Positions 5,690 through 13,032 of a stretch of 13,032 bases of DNA are shown here, piece after piece (the stretch's first letter is position 1; every line of letters begins with the position of its first letter). The notes beneath the pieces are model-generated. The model saw nothing but the letters and a program-made list of their open reading frames with translations. It was not told the DNA's origin and made no database searches. This DNA is from a bacterium (lineage in GTDB: Bacteria > Babelota > Babeliae > Babelales > CAIQNR01), in the NCBI GenBank assembly GCA_947502805.1, contig CANNBR010000020.1:1-13032 (forward strand), written 5' to 3'. Position numbers and translations under genes: made by a program.

Positions 5690-6211
5690 ATGAAACGATG
5701 GTATGTAGCCCAGGTGTATGCTGGATATGAGGAGGTAGTCCTTAAGGATCTTCTCAGGCGTATAAACGAGACCAATGATCAACGCTTCGGTCAGGTCCTT
5801 GTCCCTTCAGTTCGCCTTAAGAATTTTTTTGCGGTGGATGAAGAAGAGGAAGATGAGCGTCTTTTTCCTGGTTATATTTTGATTGAGATGGAGCTAGATC
5901 AAGCGACTCTTAACATGGTTACATCAACACCAAAAGTTCTGAAATTTTTAGGGGGAGAAAAACCTGCACCACTTTCGATCAAAGAAGTTGAGAGAATTGT
6001 TGCTCAAGTTGCAGGTGGAGTTGTTATTCCTACTGCTATAAAGAGTGAATTTGTGGTAGGCGCAGAGATTGATATTTCTGACGGACCATTCACAGGTTTT
6101 GTGGGTATAGTTGATAAGATTGATGAAGATAGTGAGCGACTTACTGTTATGGTAAGTATTTTCGGTAGATTAACGCCGGTCGAACTTACTTTTGATCAGG
6201 TTAAAAAATAG
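5690..6211 (+). CDS. nusG: Transcription termination/antitermination factor NusG
   Basis: NusG binds RNA polymerase and couples elongation to ribosomes or Rho. The N-terminal NGN domain begins KRWYVAQVYAGYEE and includes DERLFPGYILIEM at about 54-66. The C-terminal KOW domain is at about 120-173 (GAEIDISDGPFTGFVGIVDK, then VSIFGRLTPVEL). At 173 residues it is near the usual 175-181. I prefer ATG 5690, which matches the start of other NusG proteins and lies 11 bases after GAGG (5675-5678). An in-frame ATG at 5681 is only 2 bases from that site, and the frame opening at 5654 would overlap secE. The TAG stop is 10 bases before rplK. Confidence 0.95.
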   Translation: MKRWYVAQVYAGYEEVVLKDLLRRINETNDQRFGQVLVPSVRLKNFFAVDEEEEDERLFPGYILIEMELDQATLNMVTSTPKVLKFLGGEKPAPLSIKEVERIVAQVAGGVVIPTAIKSEFVVGAEIDISDGPFTGFVGIVDKIDEDSERLTVMVSIFGRLTPVELTFDQVKK

Positions 6212-6221
6212 GGTACACATT

Positions 6222-6647
6222 ATGGCCGAAGTAAAAGCAAAAGTTAAAATTCAAATTCTTGGTGGTTCAGCAACTCCTGCTCCCCCAGTAGGTACAGCCC
6301 TCGGGCCCCATGGTGTTAATATTATGGAGTTTTGTAAGGCATTCAATGCTCAAACGGGTCAACGCAAGGGTGAAACTATCCCTGTGATTGTAACGGTTTT
6401 TAAAAATCGTACGTTTGAATTTATTCTTAAAACATCTCCTACTTCTGAGCTTATTAGAAAAAAAATAAACCTCAAAAAGGGCTCTGCTCGTCCAAATACT
6501 GTGAAAGTTGGAAAACTAACTCAGAAAGATGTGGAAGATATAGCCAAAGCCAAGTTGATTGATTTGAATGCTGTGGATTTGGATGCTGCGAAAAAAACTG
6601 TTGCAGGAACTGCACGCAGTATGGGCATAGAGGTTTTAGAAAGCTAA
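6222..6647 (+). CDS. rplK: 50S ribosomal protein L11
   Basis: L11 (141 aa, usual length about 141-142) binds the GTPase-associated region of 23S rRNA at the base of the L7/L12 stalk. The N-terminal domain has the GVNIMEFCKAFNAQTG signature. The C-terminal RNA-binding domain has the KKGSARPNTVKVGKLT stretch and ends with AAKKTVAGTARSMGIEV. The proline-rich loop that lies next to rRNA and thiostrepton reads PPVGTALGPHG instead of the common PPVGPALGQxG, so two usually conserved residues differ. The start ATG has AGGG 8 bases upstream. No room exists for a long regulatory leader after nusG. Confidence 0.97.
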   Translation: MAEVKAKVKIQILGGSATPAPPVGTALGPHGVNIMEFCKAFNAQTGQRKGETIPVIVTVFKNRTFEFILKTSPTSELIRKKINLKKGSARPNTVKVGKLTQKDVEDIAKAKLIDLNAVDLDAAKKTVAGTARSMGIEVLES

Positions 6648-6674
6648 TTTGGTTTAGGCAAGGAATAAGCGATT

Positions 6675-7367
6675 ATGGAACGTGGTAAAAAATATAAAAA
6701 AGCAGCTGAAGGTCTTGAAAAGGCGAAACCGCTTTCTCTTGATGAAGCAGTTGCTCAATTAAAAGAGAGAGCTTTTGCTAAGTTCGATGAAAGCGTTGAT
6801 TTAGATATTAACGTTGGTATCGATCCATCAAAAGGTGATCAAGTTGTTAGAGGATCAGTTGTCTTGCCTCATGGTAACGGCAAGAGAGTTCGCGTTGTTG
6901 TATTTACTAAAGGTGAATATACAGAGAAAGCTCTCAAGGCAGGTGCTGATTTTGTAGGGCTTGAAGATCTTATCGATAAGATTAGTAAAGGGTGGCTGGA
7001 TTTTGAATATGCAGTCGCGACTCCTGATGTTATGGATACCGTTGGTAAGCTTGCTAAATTGCTCGGTCCTCGTGGATTGTTACCTAACAAAAAAATTGGA
7101 ACGGTAACGTTTGACGTTGAAGGAATTGTTAGAGAGTTAAAAAGTGGACGCGTGTTCTTTAAAAACGACAAGAATGCGGTTGTTCATTTCTCTTTAGGTA
7201 AGGTTTCTTTTGATAAAGAAAAAATCAAAGAAAACGTACAAGCTTTTTTGAAAGCATTAGTTGGTTATAAACCTGCTTCGTCAAAAGGCAAGTTTGTAAA
7301 GAAGATTACACTATCTTCTACCATGGGTGTGGGAATGAGTGTGCGTGTTGAAGAACTCGTCAAGTAA
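6675..7367 (+). CDS. rplA: 50S ribosomal protein L1
   Basis: L1 (230 aa, usual about 230-234) forms the mobile L1 stalk that moves deacylated tRNA out of the ribosome. In many bacteria it also represses its own operon. Family stretches are visible in order: KFDESVDLDINVGIDPSKGDQ, VRGSVVLPHGNGK, the LGPRGLLPNKKIGTV signature at about 131-145, and the C-terminal KKITLSSTMGVGMSV. The gene is 27 bases after rplK with AAGGA about 10 bases ahead of the ATG. I see no L1-binding mimic in the short spacer. Confidence 0.97.
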   Translation: MERGKKYKKAAEGLEKAKPLSLDEAVAQLKERAFAKFDESVDLDINVGIDPSKGDQVVRGSVVLPHGNGKRVRVVVFTKGEYTEKALKAGADFVGLEDLIDKISKGWLDFEYAVATPDVMDTVGKLAKLLGPRGLLPNKKIGTVTFDVEGIVRELKSGRVFFKNDKNAVVHFSLGKVSFDKEKIKENVQAFLKALVGYKPASSKGKFVKKITLSSTMGVGMSVRVEELVK

Positions 7368-7381
7368 GAAGGCATGTACTT

Positions 7382-7921
7382 ATGAACAAACATCAAAAAG
7401 AAGTAGTTGTTTCTTCTTTAAAAGAAAATTTTTCTAAGAATGAGGCATCTTTCTTAGTGAATGTTAAAGGACTGACTGTAGAACAGTCAGAGTCTTTGCG
7501 TAAAAAGCTACGTGAAAAAGGTGGACGCCTACAAATCGTAAAGGTTCGTTTGATGAAACGAGCTTTGAATGAAGTTGAAAGCGTACAGATGCTGGAGCCT
7601 TACATGAAAGAACAGATTGGGGTAGTTTTTGCTCCTCAAGGTGTTCCAGCTGTTGCAAAGGTTTTGAGCGATTTCTCAAGAGATAATGAGAAATTCAAAA
7701 TTATTGTTGCAGCAATGGAAGCTTCATTGCTCACGGCTCATGAAGTAAGGTCTCTTGCGTCACTTCCTCCACGTCCGGTGCTTCTAGGTCAAGTGATTCA
7801 AGCAATGCAGGCACCACTTGTTGGATTGGTATTTATAACCAATCAAATGATGGCGCAGATTGTGACTATCATTGAGCAAGTAGAAAAAAAGAAACAAGAA
7901 CAAGAAGAAGTTAACAGTTAA
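7382..7921 (+). CDS. rplJ: 50S ribosomal protein L10
   Basis: L10 anchors the L7/L12 dimers on the ribosome. Residues 1-130 give the globular rRNA-binding domain (SLKENFSKNEASFLVNVKGL, then LREKGGRLQIVKVRLMKRAL, then LASLPPRPVLLGQV). The C-terminal helix at about 135-170 holds the L7/L12 dimers, ending in a lysine/glutamate-rich tail. At 179 residues it is a little longer than the E. coli protein (165). Only 14 bases separate it from rplA, so the L10 leader that controls rplJL in many bacteria is absent here. AGAAGG lies 8 bases before the ATG. Confidence 0.95.
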   Translation: MNKHQKEVVVSSLKENFSKNEASFLVNVKGLTVEQSESLRKKLREKGGRLQIVKVRLMKRALNEVESVQMLEPYMKEQIGVVFAPQGVPAVAKVLSDFSRDNEKFKIIVAAMEASLLTAHEVRSLASLPPRPVLLGQVIQAMQAPLVGLVFITNQMMAQIVTIIEQVEKKKQEQEEVNS

Positions 7922-7953
7922 TAAAATCTGTATTTTGTTGCAGGAGCATTATT

Positions 7954-8331
7954 ATGTCTACCAAAGCATTTGAAAAAATAGTTGATCAAATTGGTGAATT
8001 AAAAGTTACCGAATTGGCAGAGCTTGTAAAAGCTCTTAAAGAAAGATTCGAAGTTGAGATGCCTGTGGCATCTGCTGCAGCAGCGGTTGCTTCTGAAGCA
8101 CCTGTTAAAGCTGAAGAAAAGTCAGAATACAAAGTGACTTTGAAAGAATCTGGCGCTAATAAAATGGGTGTTATCAAGGCTCTTCGCCAAGTAACAACTC
8201 TTGGTCTTACTGAAGCTAAAAAAGCAGCTGAAGAAGCACCAACAATTCTTGGAGAAACTGTATCTAAAGCGGATGCTTTAAAAATGAAGCAAGTTTTAGA
8301 AGAAGCTGGAGCAAAAGTAGAATTATCCTAA
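7954..8331 (+). CDS. rplL: 50S ribosomal protein L7/L12
   Basis: This is the acidic stalk protein (125 aa, usual 120-128) that recruits translation GTPases. The N-terminal dimerisation helices (about 1-36) are followed by an alanine/valine-rich hinge (about 37-55). The C-terminal domain (SEYKVTLKESGANKMGVIKA onward) binds factors. The helix motif reads TTLGLTEAKKAAEE, with T where the common form has GLGLKEAK. AGGAG sits 7 bases before the ATG. It is 32 bases after rplJ, with which it is almost always paired. Confidence 0.97.
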   Translation: MSTKAFEKIVDQIGELKVTELAELVKALKERFEVEMPVASAAAAVASEAPVKAEEKSEYKVTLKESGANKMGVIKALRQVTTLGLTEAKKAAEEAPTILGETVSKADALKMKQVLEEAGAKVELS

Positions 8332-8393
8332 AGCCCTTCCTTGTAATGAAGCGTGTTTGAGTTAATATAACGTTTTTTATAGGGAGCAGCTGA

Positions 8394-11300
8394 ATGAGTA
8401 ACCTGCAGGTGGGCAGAGAGACGATTCGCAAGTCATTTAATAAGGCGCAAGATATTGTTCCCGTCCCCAATTTAATTGAAATTCAGTCGAGGTCATTTAA
8501 CGATTTCGTACAGTTGGATTATTTACCTTCTGAGCGTAAAAATGTAGGGCTTGAAAAAGTTCTAAAAGATATTTTTCCTGTTGATTACAATGGGAAAATG
8601 TCGCTTGAATATGTAAGTTATGAATTGGGTGCGTGGGCGTGTACGTGTGGGAAGTTAAAAGGTATAGAAAATCGTTATGCATGGCATTGCTCGACTACTA
8701 AGAAGTCTGGTGTTTCTTGCATAGTCGAAGATTCTTCTGCTCCTAAAACGGCACGTTATAGAACATGTGCATCTTGTTTATCGCGGGTTACTATACAGTT
8801 ACCTATGTCGGTTGATGAATGTCGCGCAAATGGTCAAACATTCGCTATGCCTCTCAAGGTCAAGATTCAATTGATTTGTTGGGATGGCGAAGGTAAAGAT
8901 CGTATTGTTCGCGATATTAAAGAGCAAGATATTTTCTTTGCAGACGTTCCTGTGATGGTTGATCTCTATGAAAGAGGTGGTCGTCTTCAGGTTGGTTCAG
9001 AGGGAACATTCTTGATCAATGGCATTGATCGTGTGGTTGTTAGTCAATTACATAGATCTCCTGGTGCTGTTTTTTCTCAAAGTAAAAAAATAAAAGACGT
9101 CAGAGGGCGTTACTATTATCTCGCGCGCATTATTCCAATGCGTGGATCTTGGATGGATTTTGAGTTTGATAGTAATGATTCTTTGTATGTGCGAATTGAT
9201 AAGAAGAAAAAAATTCTTATCACTACTTTCTTGCAGGCTTTAGGGATTCCTCGTGATGAGGTTATTTCTAGTTTTTATAAATCTGATACGGTTCAAGTTG
9301 AGCGGGGGAATTTTTTCACCATCTTAACACCTGATTCTGTTGGAATACGTATAGAAAAGGGAATGCTTCCAGAAGAACATGAAGCTGTTTTTATAGGTCG
9401 TCGTTTGACCAAAGAAGCTATTACTAAGCTAAAAAGTCTTGGTATAGAAAAGCTTTCATTGGTACAAGATCATCTTTTAAATAGAATTTTCGTAGAAGAT
9501 GTTCTTGATAAAAAGAGCGGTGAAATTATTGCTGAACAAGGGTCTGCATTTACAGAAGATGTTTATGAATCACTTAAGTCGCATAATGTATCGTTCTCAT
9601 TAGTTGCATCTTCTGGGTATACTTCTCAGCCAACAATTGCAACTACCTTGGTTCATGACAATTGTTATACTCAAGATGAGGCATTAAAAGAGCTGCATGT
9701 TAAAGTGTGGCCAGGTGATAACTCATCATTGGACGAAATTAAAGAACGTTTAGAGAATATGTTCTTTAATGATCGTTATTATGATTTGACTCTTGTTGGG
9801 CGTGTTCGTATTAATAAAAAATTAAATTTACATGTTTCTGAAGACGTTCGTTGTTTAACTCGTGAAGATATTGTTGCTAGCATTCAATATCTTATTGGTT
9901 TACGTGAGCGTGCTGAAGGAGAATTGGATGATATCGATCATTTAGGGAATCGTCGTGTTCGTTTAGTAGGTGAGTTGTTAAGTAATCAGGTTTATCTTGG
10001 TTTTCTAAGAATCGAACGAATTGTTCGAGAACGTTTTAGAATGCAAGAAGCTTTCGGTACTTTAATGCCACAAGATTTATTGAATGTGAAGCCGCTTAGT
10101 GCTGTTTTGCGTGAATTCTTTGGTACAGGTCAACTTTCTCAATTTATGGATCAAACAAATCCTTTGGCAGAAATTGCGCATAAGCGTCGTTTATCTGCTC
10201 TTGGGCCCGGTGGTGTTTTGAAAGATCGCGCTACTTATGAAGTTCGTGATGTTCATACTTCTCATTATGGTCGTATTTGTCCTATCGAAACTCCTGAAGG
10301 TCAAACTATTGGTTTGATTTCTTCTCTTGCTACCTATGCGATGGTAAACGAACTAGGGTTTATTGAAACTGCTTATAGGCCGGTTCATGATTCGAAAATT
10401 CAAGATGAAGTTGTCTTTTTAGACGCATTTGAAGAATCAGGTAGAAATATTGCGCAGGCTGACTCTATTGAGCCAGGTAGTTCAAAGTTTGATACACCAC
10501 AGGTTATTGCTCGTCGTGAAGGGAACTTCAAAGTTGTTGATACTGATCAGATAGATTATATCGATCTTTCTCCAAAACAATTGGTTTCCGTTTCGACTGC
10601 TTTAATTCCATTCCTTGAGCATGACGATGCGTCGCGTGCTTTAATGGGTGCAAACATGCAACGTCAAGCAGTTCCTTTGATTAAAACTGAGGCTCCTCTT
10701 GTTGGAACTGGTATGGAAAAAGAAGTTGGAAAAGCTTCAAATTCTGTTTTAGTTGCAAATCATTCAGGTGTCATTGAATATGTTTCAGCTGATAAGATAA
10801 TTATTCGTGTTGATCGTGATCAATTTGATTCTGTTGAAGATTGGATTGCGCGAGGCGTTGATATTTATAATCTTAAAAAATTCCAAAAATCTAGTATGAG
10901 TACGTGGATTCATCACATTCCTATTGTTCAGGTTGGACAACGGGTTAAAGCTAAGGACGTCATCACAAATGGCTCTTCTATGGACAATGGTGAATTGGCA
11001 TTGGGAGTGAACATTATTGTCGCGTTTATGCCATGGCATGGTTATAACTTCGAAGATGCGATTGTTTTAAGTAAACGTTTAGTGTCTGATGATGTTTTGA
11101 CTTCTGTGACTATCGATGAATATGTCGTTGATGCTCGTGATACTAAGTTAGGGCCTGAAGAAATTACTCGCGATATTCCAAATGTCGGCGAATCAGCTCT
11201 TTCAGCTCTTGATGAGGATGGTATCATTAAGGTTGGATCACGTGTTAAGCAGGGCGATATTTTGGTTGGTAAAGTGACTCTTAAGGGAGACATTCAATAT

Positions 11301-12653
11301 TCACCAGAAGAAAAATTATTGCGTGCTATCTTTGGTGAAAAATCACGTGAAGTTCGAGATACTTCGTTACGTGTGCCTTCTGGTATTGAAGGTATGGTGA
11401 CAGATGTTAAAATTTTTTCAAGAAGCGGTATCCGTAAAGATAAACGCTATAAAGATGAAGTTATTAAGCAAGTTAAACGACTTGAAGAAAGCTTTATGCA
11501 GCATCAAGAATGTCTTTTACAAATGACAGTTGAAAAAATTAAAGAGCTTGCCAAAGAGCATGGTCATACGATTAAAAATCCTGATGATGCTGAAAAAGTT
11601 CTTTCAACTAAAATTGGTAATAAAAAGGCTGATGAAGAAATTTCACACTTAGTTTCTGCTTTGAAAATACAAGTCCAAGTACTTGAAGGTATTAAAGAAG
11701 AAAAAATTAGTCGCTTTAAGAAGGGTGATCCACTTCCTTCTGGCGTTATCAAAATGGTCAAAGTATATATCGCTATGAAGCGTTCTATTCAGGCCGGTGA
11801 TAAAGTTGCAGGGCGTCATGGTAATAAGGGTGTTGTTTCAATTATTGTTCCACGTGAAGATATGCCGTATCTCAAAGATGGAACGCCTGTTGATATTGTG
11901 TTGAACCCGATTGGTGTGCCAGCTCGTATGAACGTAGGTCAAATTTTAGAAACAGCGCTTGGATTTGCTGGTCGTTCAATTGGTCTAAAGCTTAAAAAAG
12001 TTTTAGAAACTCAAGGTGAAAAAGAAGTTAAGAATTTCTTGATCGAATATTTTGGTGCGAGTTTCATCAAACAATATGAAAAAACAGAAGGTGCCGAAGG
12101 TCTTTCAGCACTTGCTCAAAAAACAGCCCAAAAAGGTATGCATTTTAGAGTTCCTGTTTTTGAAGGTCCAGGTTTTGAAAAAGACATTCAACCATTGCTG
12201 AGCAAATTAGGGTTGCCAGAGTCTGCAACGTATACATTACGTGATGGACGAACCGGTGAATTGTTTGATCAAACGGTGACTGTTGGTTCTATTTACATTA
12301 TGAAATTGAATCATATGGTCGATGATAAATTACATGCTCGTTCCGTCGGGCCATACTCCTTAGTTACTCAACAGCCATTGGGTGGTAAAGCGCAGTTTGG
12401 TGGACAACGTCTTGGTGAGATGGAAGTTTGGGCGTTAGAAGCGTATGGTGCAGCGTATACGTTACAAGAAATGTTAACGTATAAGTCTGATGATGTAACA
12501 GGAAGACATAAAGTGTATGAAGCTATTGTACGCAATGATGAAATTCCTGAACCAGGCTTGCCAGAGTCTTTTAACGTGCTTATTAAAGAGTTGCAGAGTT
12601 TAGGGTTGCAGGTTGACTTATGTAAGGTCGGCAAGGAGGAAGTCAGTGAATAA
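8394..12653 (+). CDS. rpoB: DNA-directed RNA polymerase subunit beta, with a cysteine-rich insertion
   Basis: Full-length RpoB of 1419 residues (E. coli 1342). Rifampicin-pocket residues are at 575-603 (FFGTGQLSQFMDQTNPL, then AHKRRLSALGPGG), with the equivalents of E. coli D516, H526 and S531 kept. The catalytic-centre lysines are K1137 and K1145 in GDKVAGRHGNKG. The C-terminal clamp region reads QPLGGKAQFGGQRLGEMEVW. A charged helical insertion at about 1006-1112 sits where E. coli has its own. An extra segment of about 57 residues (81-137) sits between SYELGA and MSVDEC, where E. coli continues directly from SYRLGEPV to VQEC. It contains C83, C85, C99, C109, C125 and C128. AGGGAG (8381-8386) lies 7 bases before the ATG. 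The gene overlaps rpoC by 8 bases. The beta subunit pairs with beta' and alpha to form RNA polymerase. Confidence 0.98.
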   Translation: MSNLQVGRETIRKSFNKAQDIVPVPNLIEIQSRSFNDFVQLDYLPSERKNVGLEKVLKDIFPVDYNGKMSLEYVSYELGAWACTCGKLKGIENRYAWHCSTTKKSGVSCIVEDSSAPKTARYRTCASCLSRVTIQLPMSVDECRANGQTFAMPLKVKIQLICWDGEGKDRIVRDIKEQDIFFADVPVMVDLYERGGRLQVGSEGTFLINGIDRVVVSQLHRSPGAVFSQSKKIKDVRGRYYYLARIIPMRGSWMDFEFDSNDSLYVRIDKKKKILITTFLQALGIPRDEVISSFYKSDTVQVERGNFFTILTPDSVGIRIEKGMLPEEHEAVFIGRRLTKEAITKLKSLGIEKLSLVQDHLLNRIFVEDVLDKKSGEIIAEQGSAFTEDVYESLKSHNVSFSLVASSGYTSQPTIATTLVHDNCYTQDEALKELHVKVWPGDNSSLDEIKERLENMFFNDRYYDLTLVGRVRINKKLNLHVSEDVRCLTREDIVASIQYLIGLRERAEGELDDIDHLGNRRVRLVGELLSNQVYLGFLRIERIVRERFRMQEAFGTLMPQDLLNVKPLSAVLREFFGTGQLSQFMDQTNPLAEIAHKRRLSALGPGGVLKDRATYEVRDVHTSHYGRICPIETPEGQTIGLISSLATYAMVNELGFIETAYRPVHDSKIQDEVVFLDAFEESGRNIAQADSIEPGSSKFDTPQVIARREGNFKVVDTDQIDYIDLSPKQLVSVSTALIPFLEHDDASRALMGANMQRQAVPLIKTEAPLVGTGMEKEVGKASNSVLVANHSGVIEYVSADKIIIRVDRDQFDSVEDWIARGVDIYNLKKFQKSSMSTWIHHIPIVQVGQRVKAKDVITNGSSMDNGELALGVNIIVAFMPWHGYNFEDAIVLSKRLVSDDVLTSVTIDEYVVDARDTKLGPEEITRDIPNVGESALSALDEDGIIKVGSRVKQGDILVGKVTLKGDIQYSPEEKLLRAIFGEKSREVRDTSLRVPSGIEGMVTDVKIFSRSGIRKDKRYKDEVIKQVKRLEESFMQHQECLLQMTVEKIKELAKEHGHTIKNPDDAEKVLSTKIGNKKADEEISHLVSALKIQVQVLEGIKEEKISRFKKGDPLPSGVIKMVKVYIAMKRSIQAGDKVAGRHGNKGVVSIIVPREDMPYLKDGTPVDIVLNPIGVPARMNVGQILETALGFAGRSIGLKLKKVLETQGEKEVKNFLIEYFGASFIKQYEKTEGAEGLSALAQKTAQKGMHFRVPVFEGPGFEKDIQPLLSKLGLPESATYTLRDGRTGELFDQTVTVGSIYIMKLNHMVDDKLHARSVGPYSLVTQQPLGGKAQFGGQRLGEMEVWALEAYGAAYTLQEMLTYKSDDVTGRHKVYEAIVRNDEIPEPGLPESFNVLIKELQSLGLQVDLCKVGKEEVSE
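8634..8804 (+). other. Cysteine-rich insertion segment within rpoB
   Basis: Codons 81-137 of rpoB encode a segment that the typical RpoB lacks at this place. Six cysteines follow the pattern C-x-C-x13-C-x9-C-x15-C-x2-C, plus H98, which suggests a zinc-binding fold. Frame and base composition are continuous with the surrounding gene, so this is not a frameshift. Zinc binding is inference. Confidence 0.75.
12633..12639 (+). promoter_or_regulatory. Strong Shine-Dalgarno deciding the rpoC start
   Basis: AAGGAGG lies inside the last codons of rpoB, 6 bases before the GTG at 12646. The best initiator in reach is this GTG, and the translation from it begins like other RpoC proteins. Confidence 0.85.
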
Positions 12654-13032
12654 TCAGATATTAGAGCGTTTTAAAGAGTATGTTAATGTTACTCAGTTTA
12701 ATGCTTTTCGCGTAGGATTGGCTTCTCCGGATAAGATTCGTTCGCTTTCGTATGGTGAAGTTAAGAAGATCGAAACGATCAACTATAGAACTTTAAAACC
12801 GGAGAAAGATGGTCTTTTTTGTGCTCGTATTTTCGGGCCAGTTAAAGACTGGGAATGTAACTGCGGCAAGTACAAGCGTATGAAACACCGTGGTGTGACG
12901 TGCGAGAAATGTGGTGTTGAAGTTATTCAGTCCCGTGTTCGTCGCGAACGTATGGGGCATATCGAACTGGTAGCTCCTGTTTGTCACATTTGGTATCTCA
13001 AGGGGATTCCTAGTTATCTTGGTCTTATTCTT
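12646..13032 (+). CDS. rpoC: DNA-directed RNA polymerase subunit beta', 5' part (runs off the right edge)
   Basis: The first 129 codons of RpoC are present. The start is GTG, with a strong ribosome site, and overlaps the rpoB stop (GTGAATAA), which suggests translational coupling. Near the N-terminus it reads FRVGLASPDKIRSLSYGEVK, typical of the family. The beta' zinc finger is complete: C71, C73, C86 and C89 in DWECNCGKYKRMKHRGVTCEK. It is followed by VRRERMGHIELVAPVCHIWY. The catalytic NADFDGDQMAV motif lies beyond the window. The rpoB-rpoC order is nearly universal. Confidence 0.98.
   Translation, partial: MNNQILERFKEYVNVTQFNAFRVGLASPDKIRSLSYGEVKKIETINYRTLKPEKDGLFCARIFGPVKDWECNCGKYKRMKHRGVTCEKCGVEVIQSRVRRERMGHIELVAPVCHIWYLKGIPSYLGLIL

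Noticed and set aside
8332..8393. Attenuator or promoter between rplL and rpoB
   Set aside because: GTTA-ATA-TAAC followed by T residues is only a four-pair stem, and the TTGTAA...AATATA boxes are poor. Other bacteria have an attenuator here, but this sequence does not support one.
10116..10202. Possible rifampicin resistance in RpoB
   Set aside because: The equivalents of E. coli D516, H526 and S531 are unchanged. A threonine replaces N518, but that alone does not support a resistance claim.
10785..11761. Several minus-strand frames of 65-84 codons inside rpoB
   Set aside because: They are opposite highly conserved RpoB sequence and show no independent coding signs.

Overview
The window looks like a chromosomal segment of an AT-rich Gram-negative-type bacterium using the standard code (TGA ends one gene, and the Trp tRNA reads only UGG). 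Signal-peptide-bearing MutS-like proteins beside a compact translation/transcription locus suggest an unusual host-associated lineage. Candidate phylum Dependentiae (TM6) is my best guess, but this is an inference from style and was not tested.

Left part (1-4293, minus strand): two large tandem paralogues (644 and 670 aa) with a MutS core and MutS ATPase domain. They lack the mismatch-recognition and connector domains and carry N-terminal signal sequences. A third gene, cut by the window edge, starts 7 bases beyond the 670-aa gene and also begins with a signal peptide. Each full gene has its own upstream region. The two regions share two blocks at identical spacing, so they look like duplicated promoters. 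A bidirectional terminator separates the two genes.

Middle (4300-5449, plus strand): a small BFD-like [2Fe-2S] protein is divergent from the MutS-like genes. It is followed by tRNA-Tyr, tRNA-Gly, tRNA-Thr(TGT), a terminator-like hairpin, tRNA-Thr(GGT), rpmG and tRNA-Trp. This is the well-known tRNA-tuf-rpmG-trnW-secE neighbourhood, but tuf is missing.

Right part (5482-13032, plus strand): the classical secE-nusG-rplK-rplA-rplJ-rplL-rpoB-rpoC cluster, tightly spaced and ending inside rpoC. SecE (translocon), NusG (elongation factor), L11/L1/L10/L7/L12 (ribosomal stalk regions) and RNA polymerase beta/beta' are core housekeeping products. The standout here is RpoB: an insertion of about 57 residues near the N-terminus carries six cysteines and resembles the zinc finger of RpoC.

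The main candidates for novelty are the exported or membrane-bound MutS-like ATPase pair with its shared promoter layout, and the cysteine-rich RpoB insertion.
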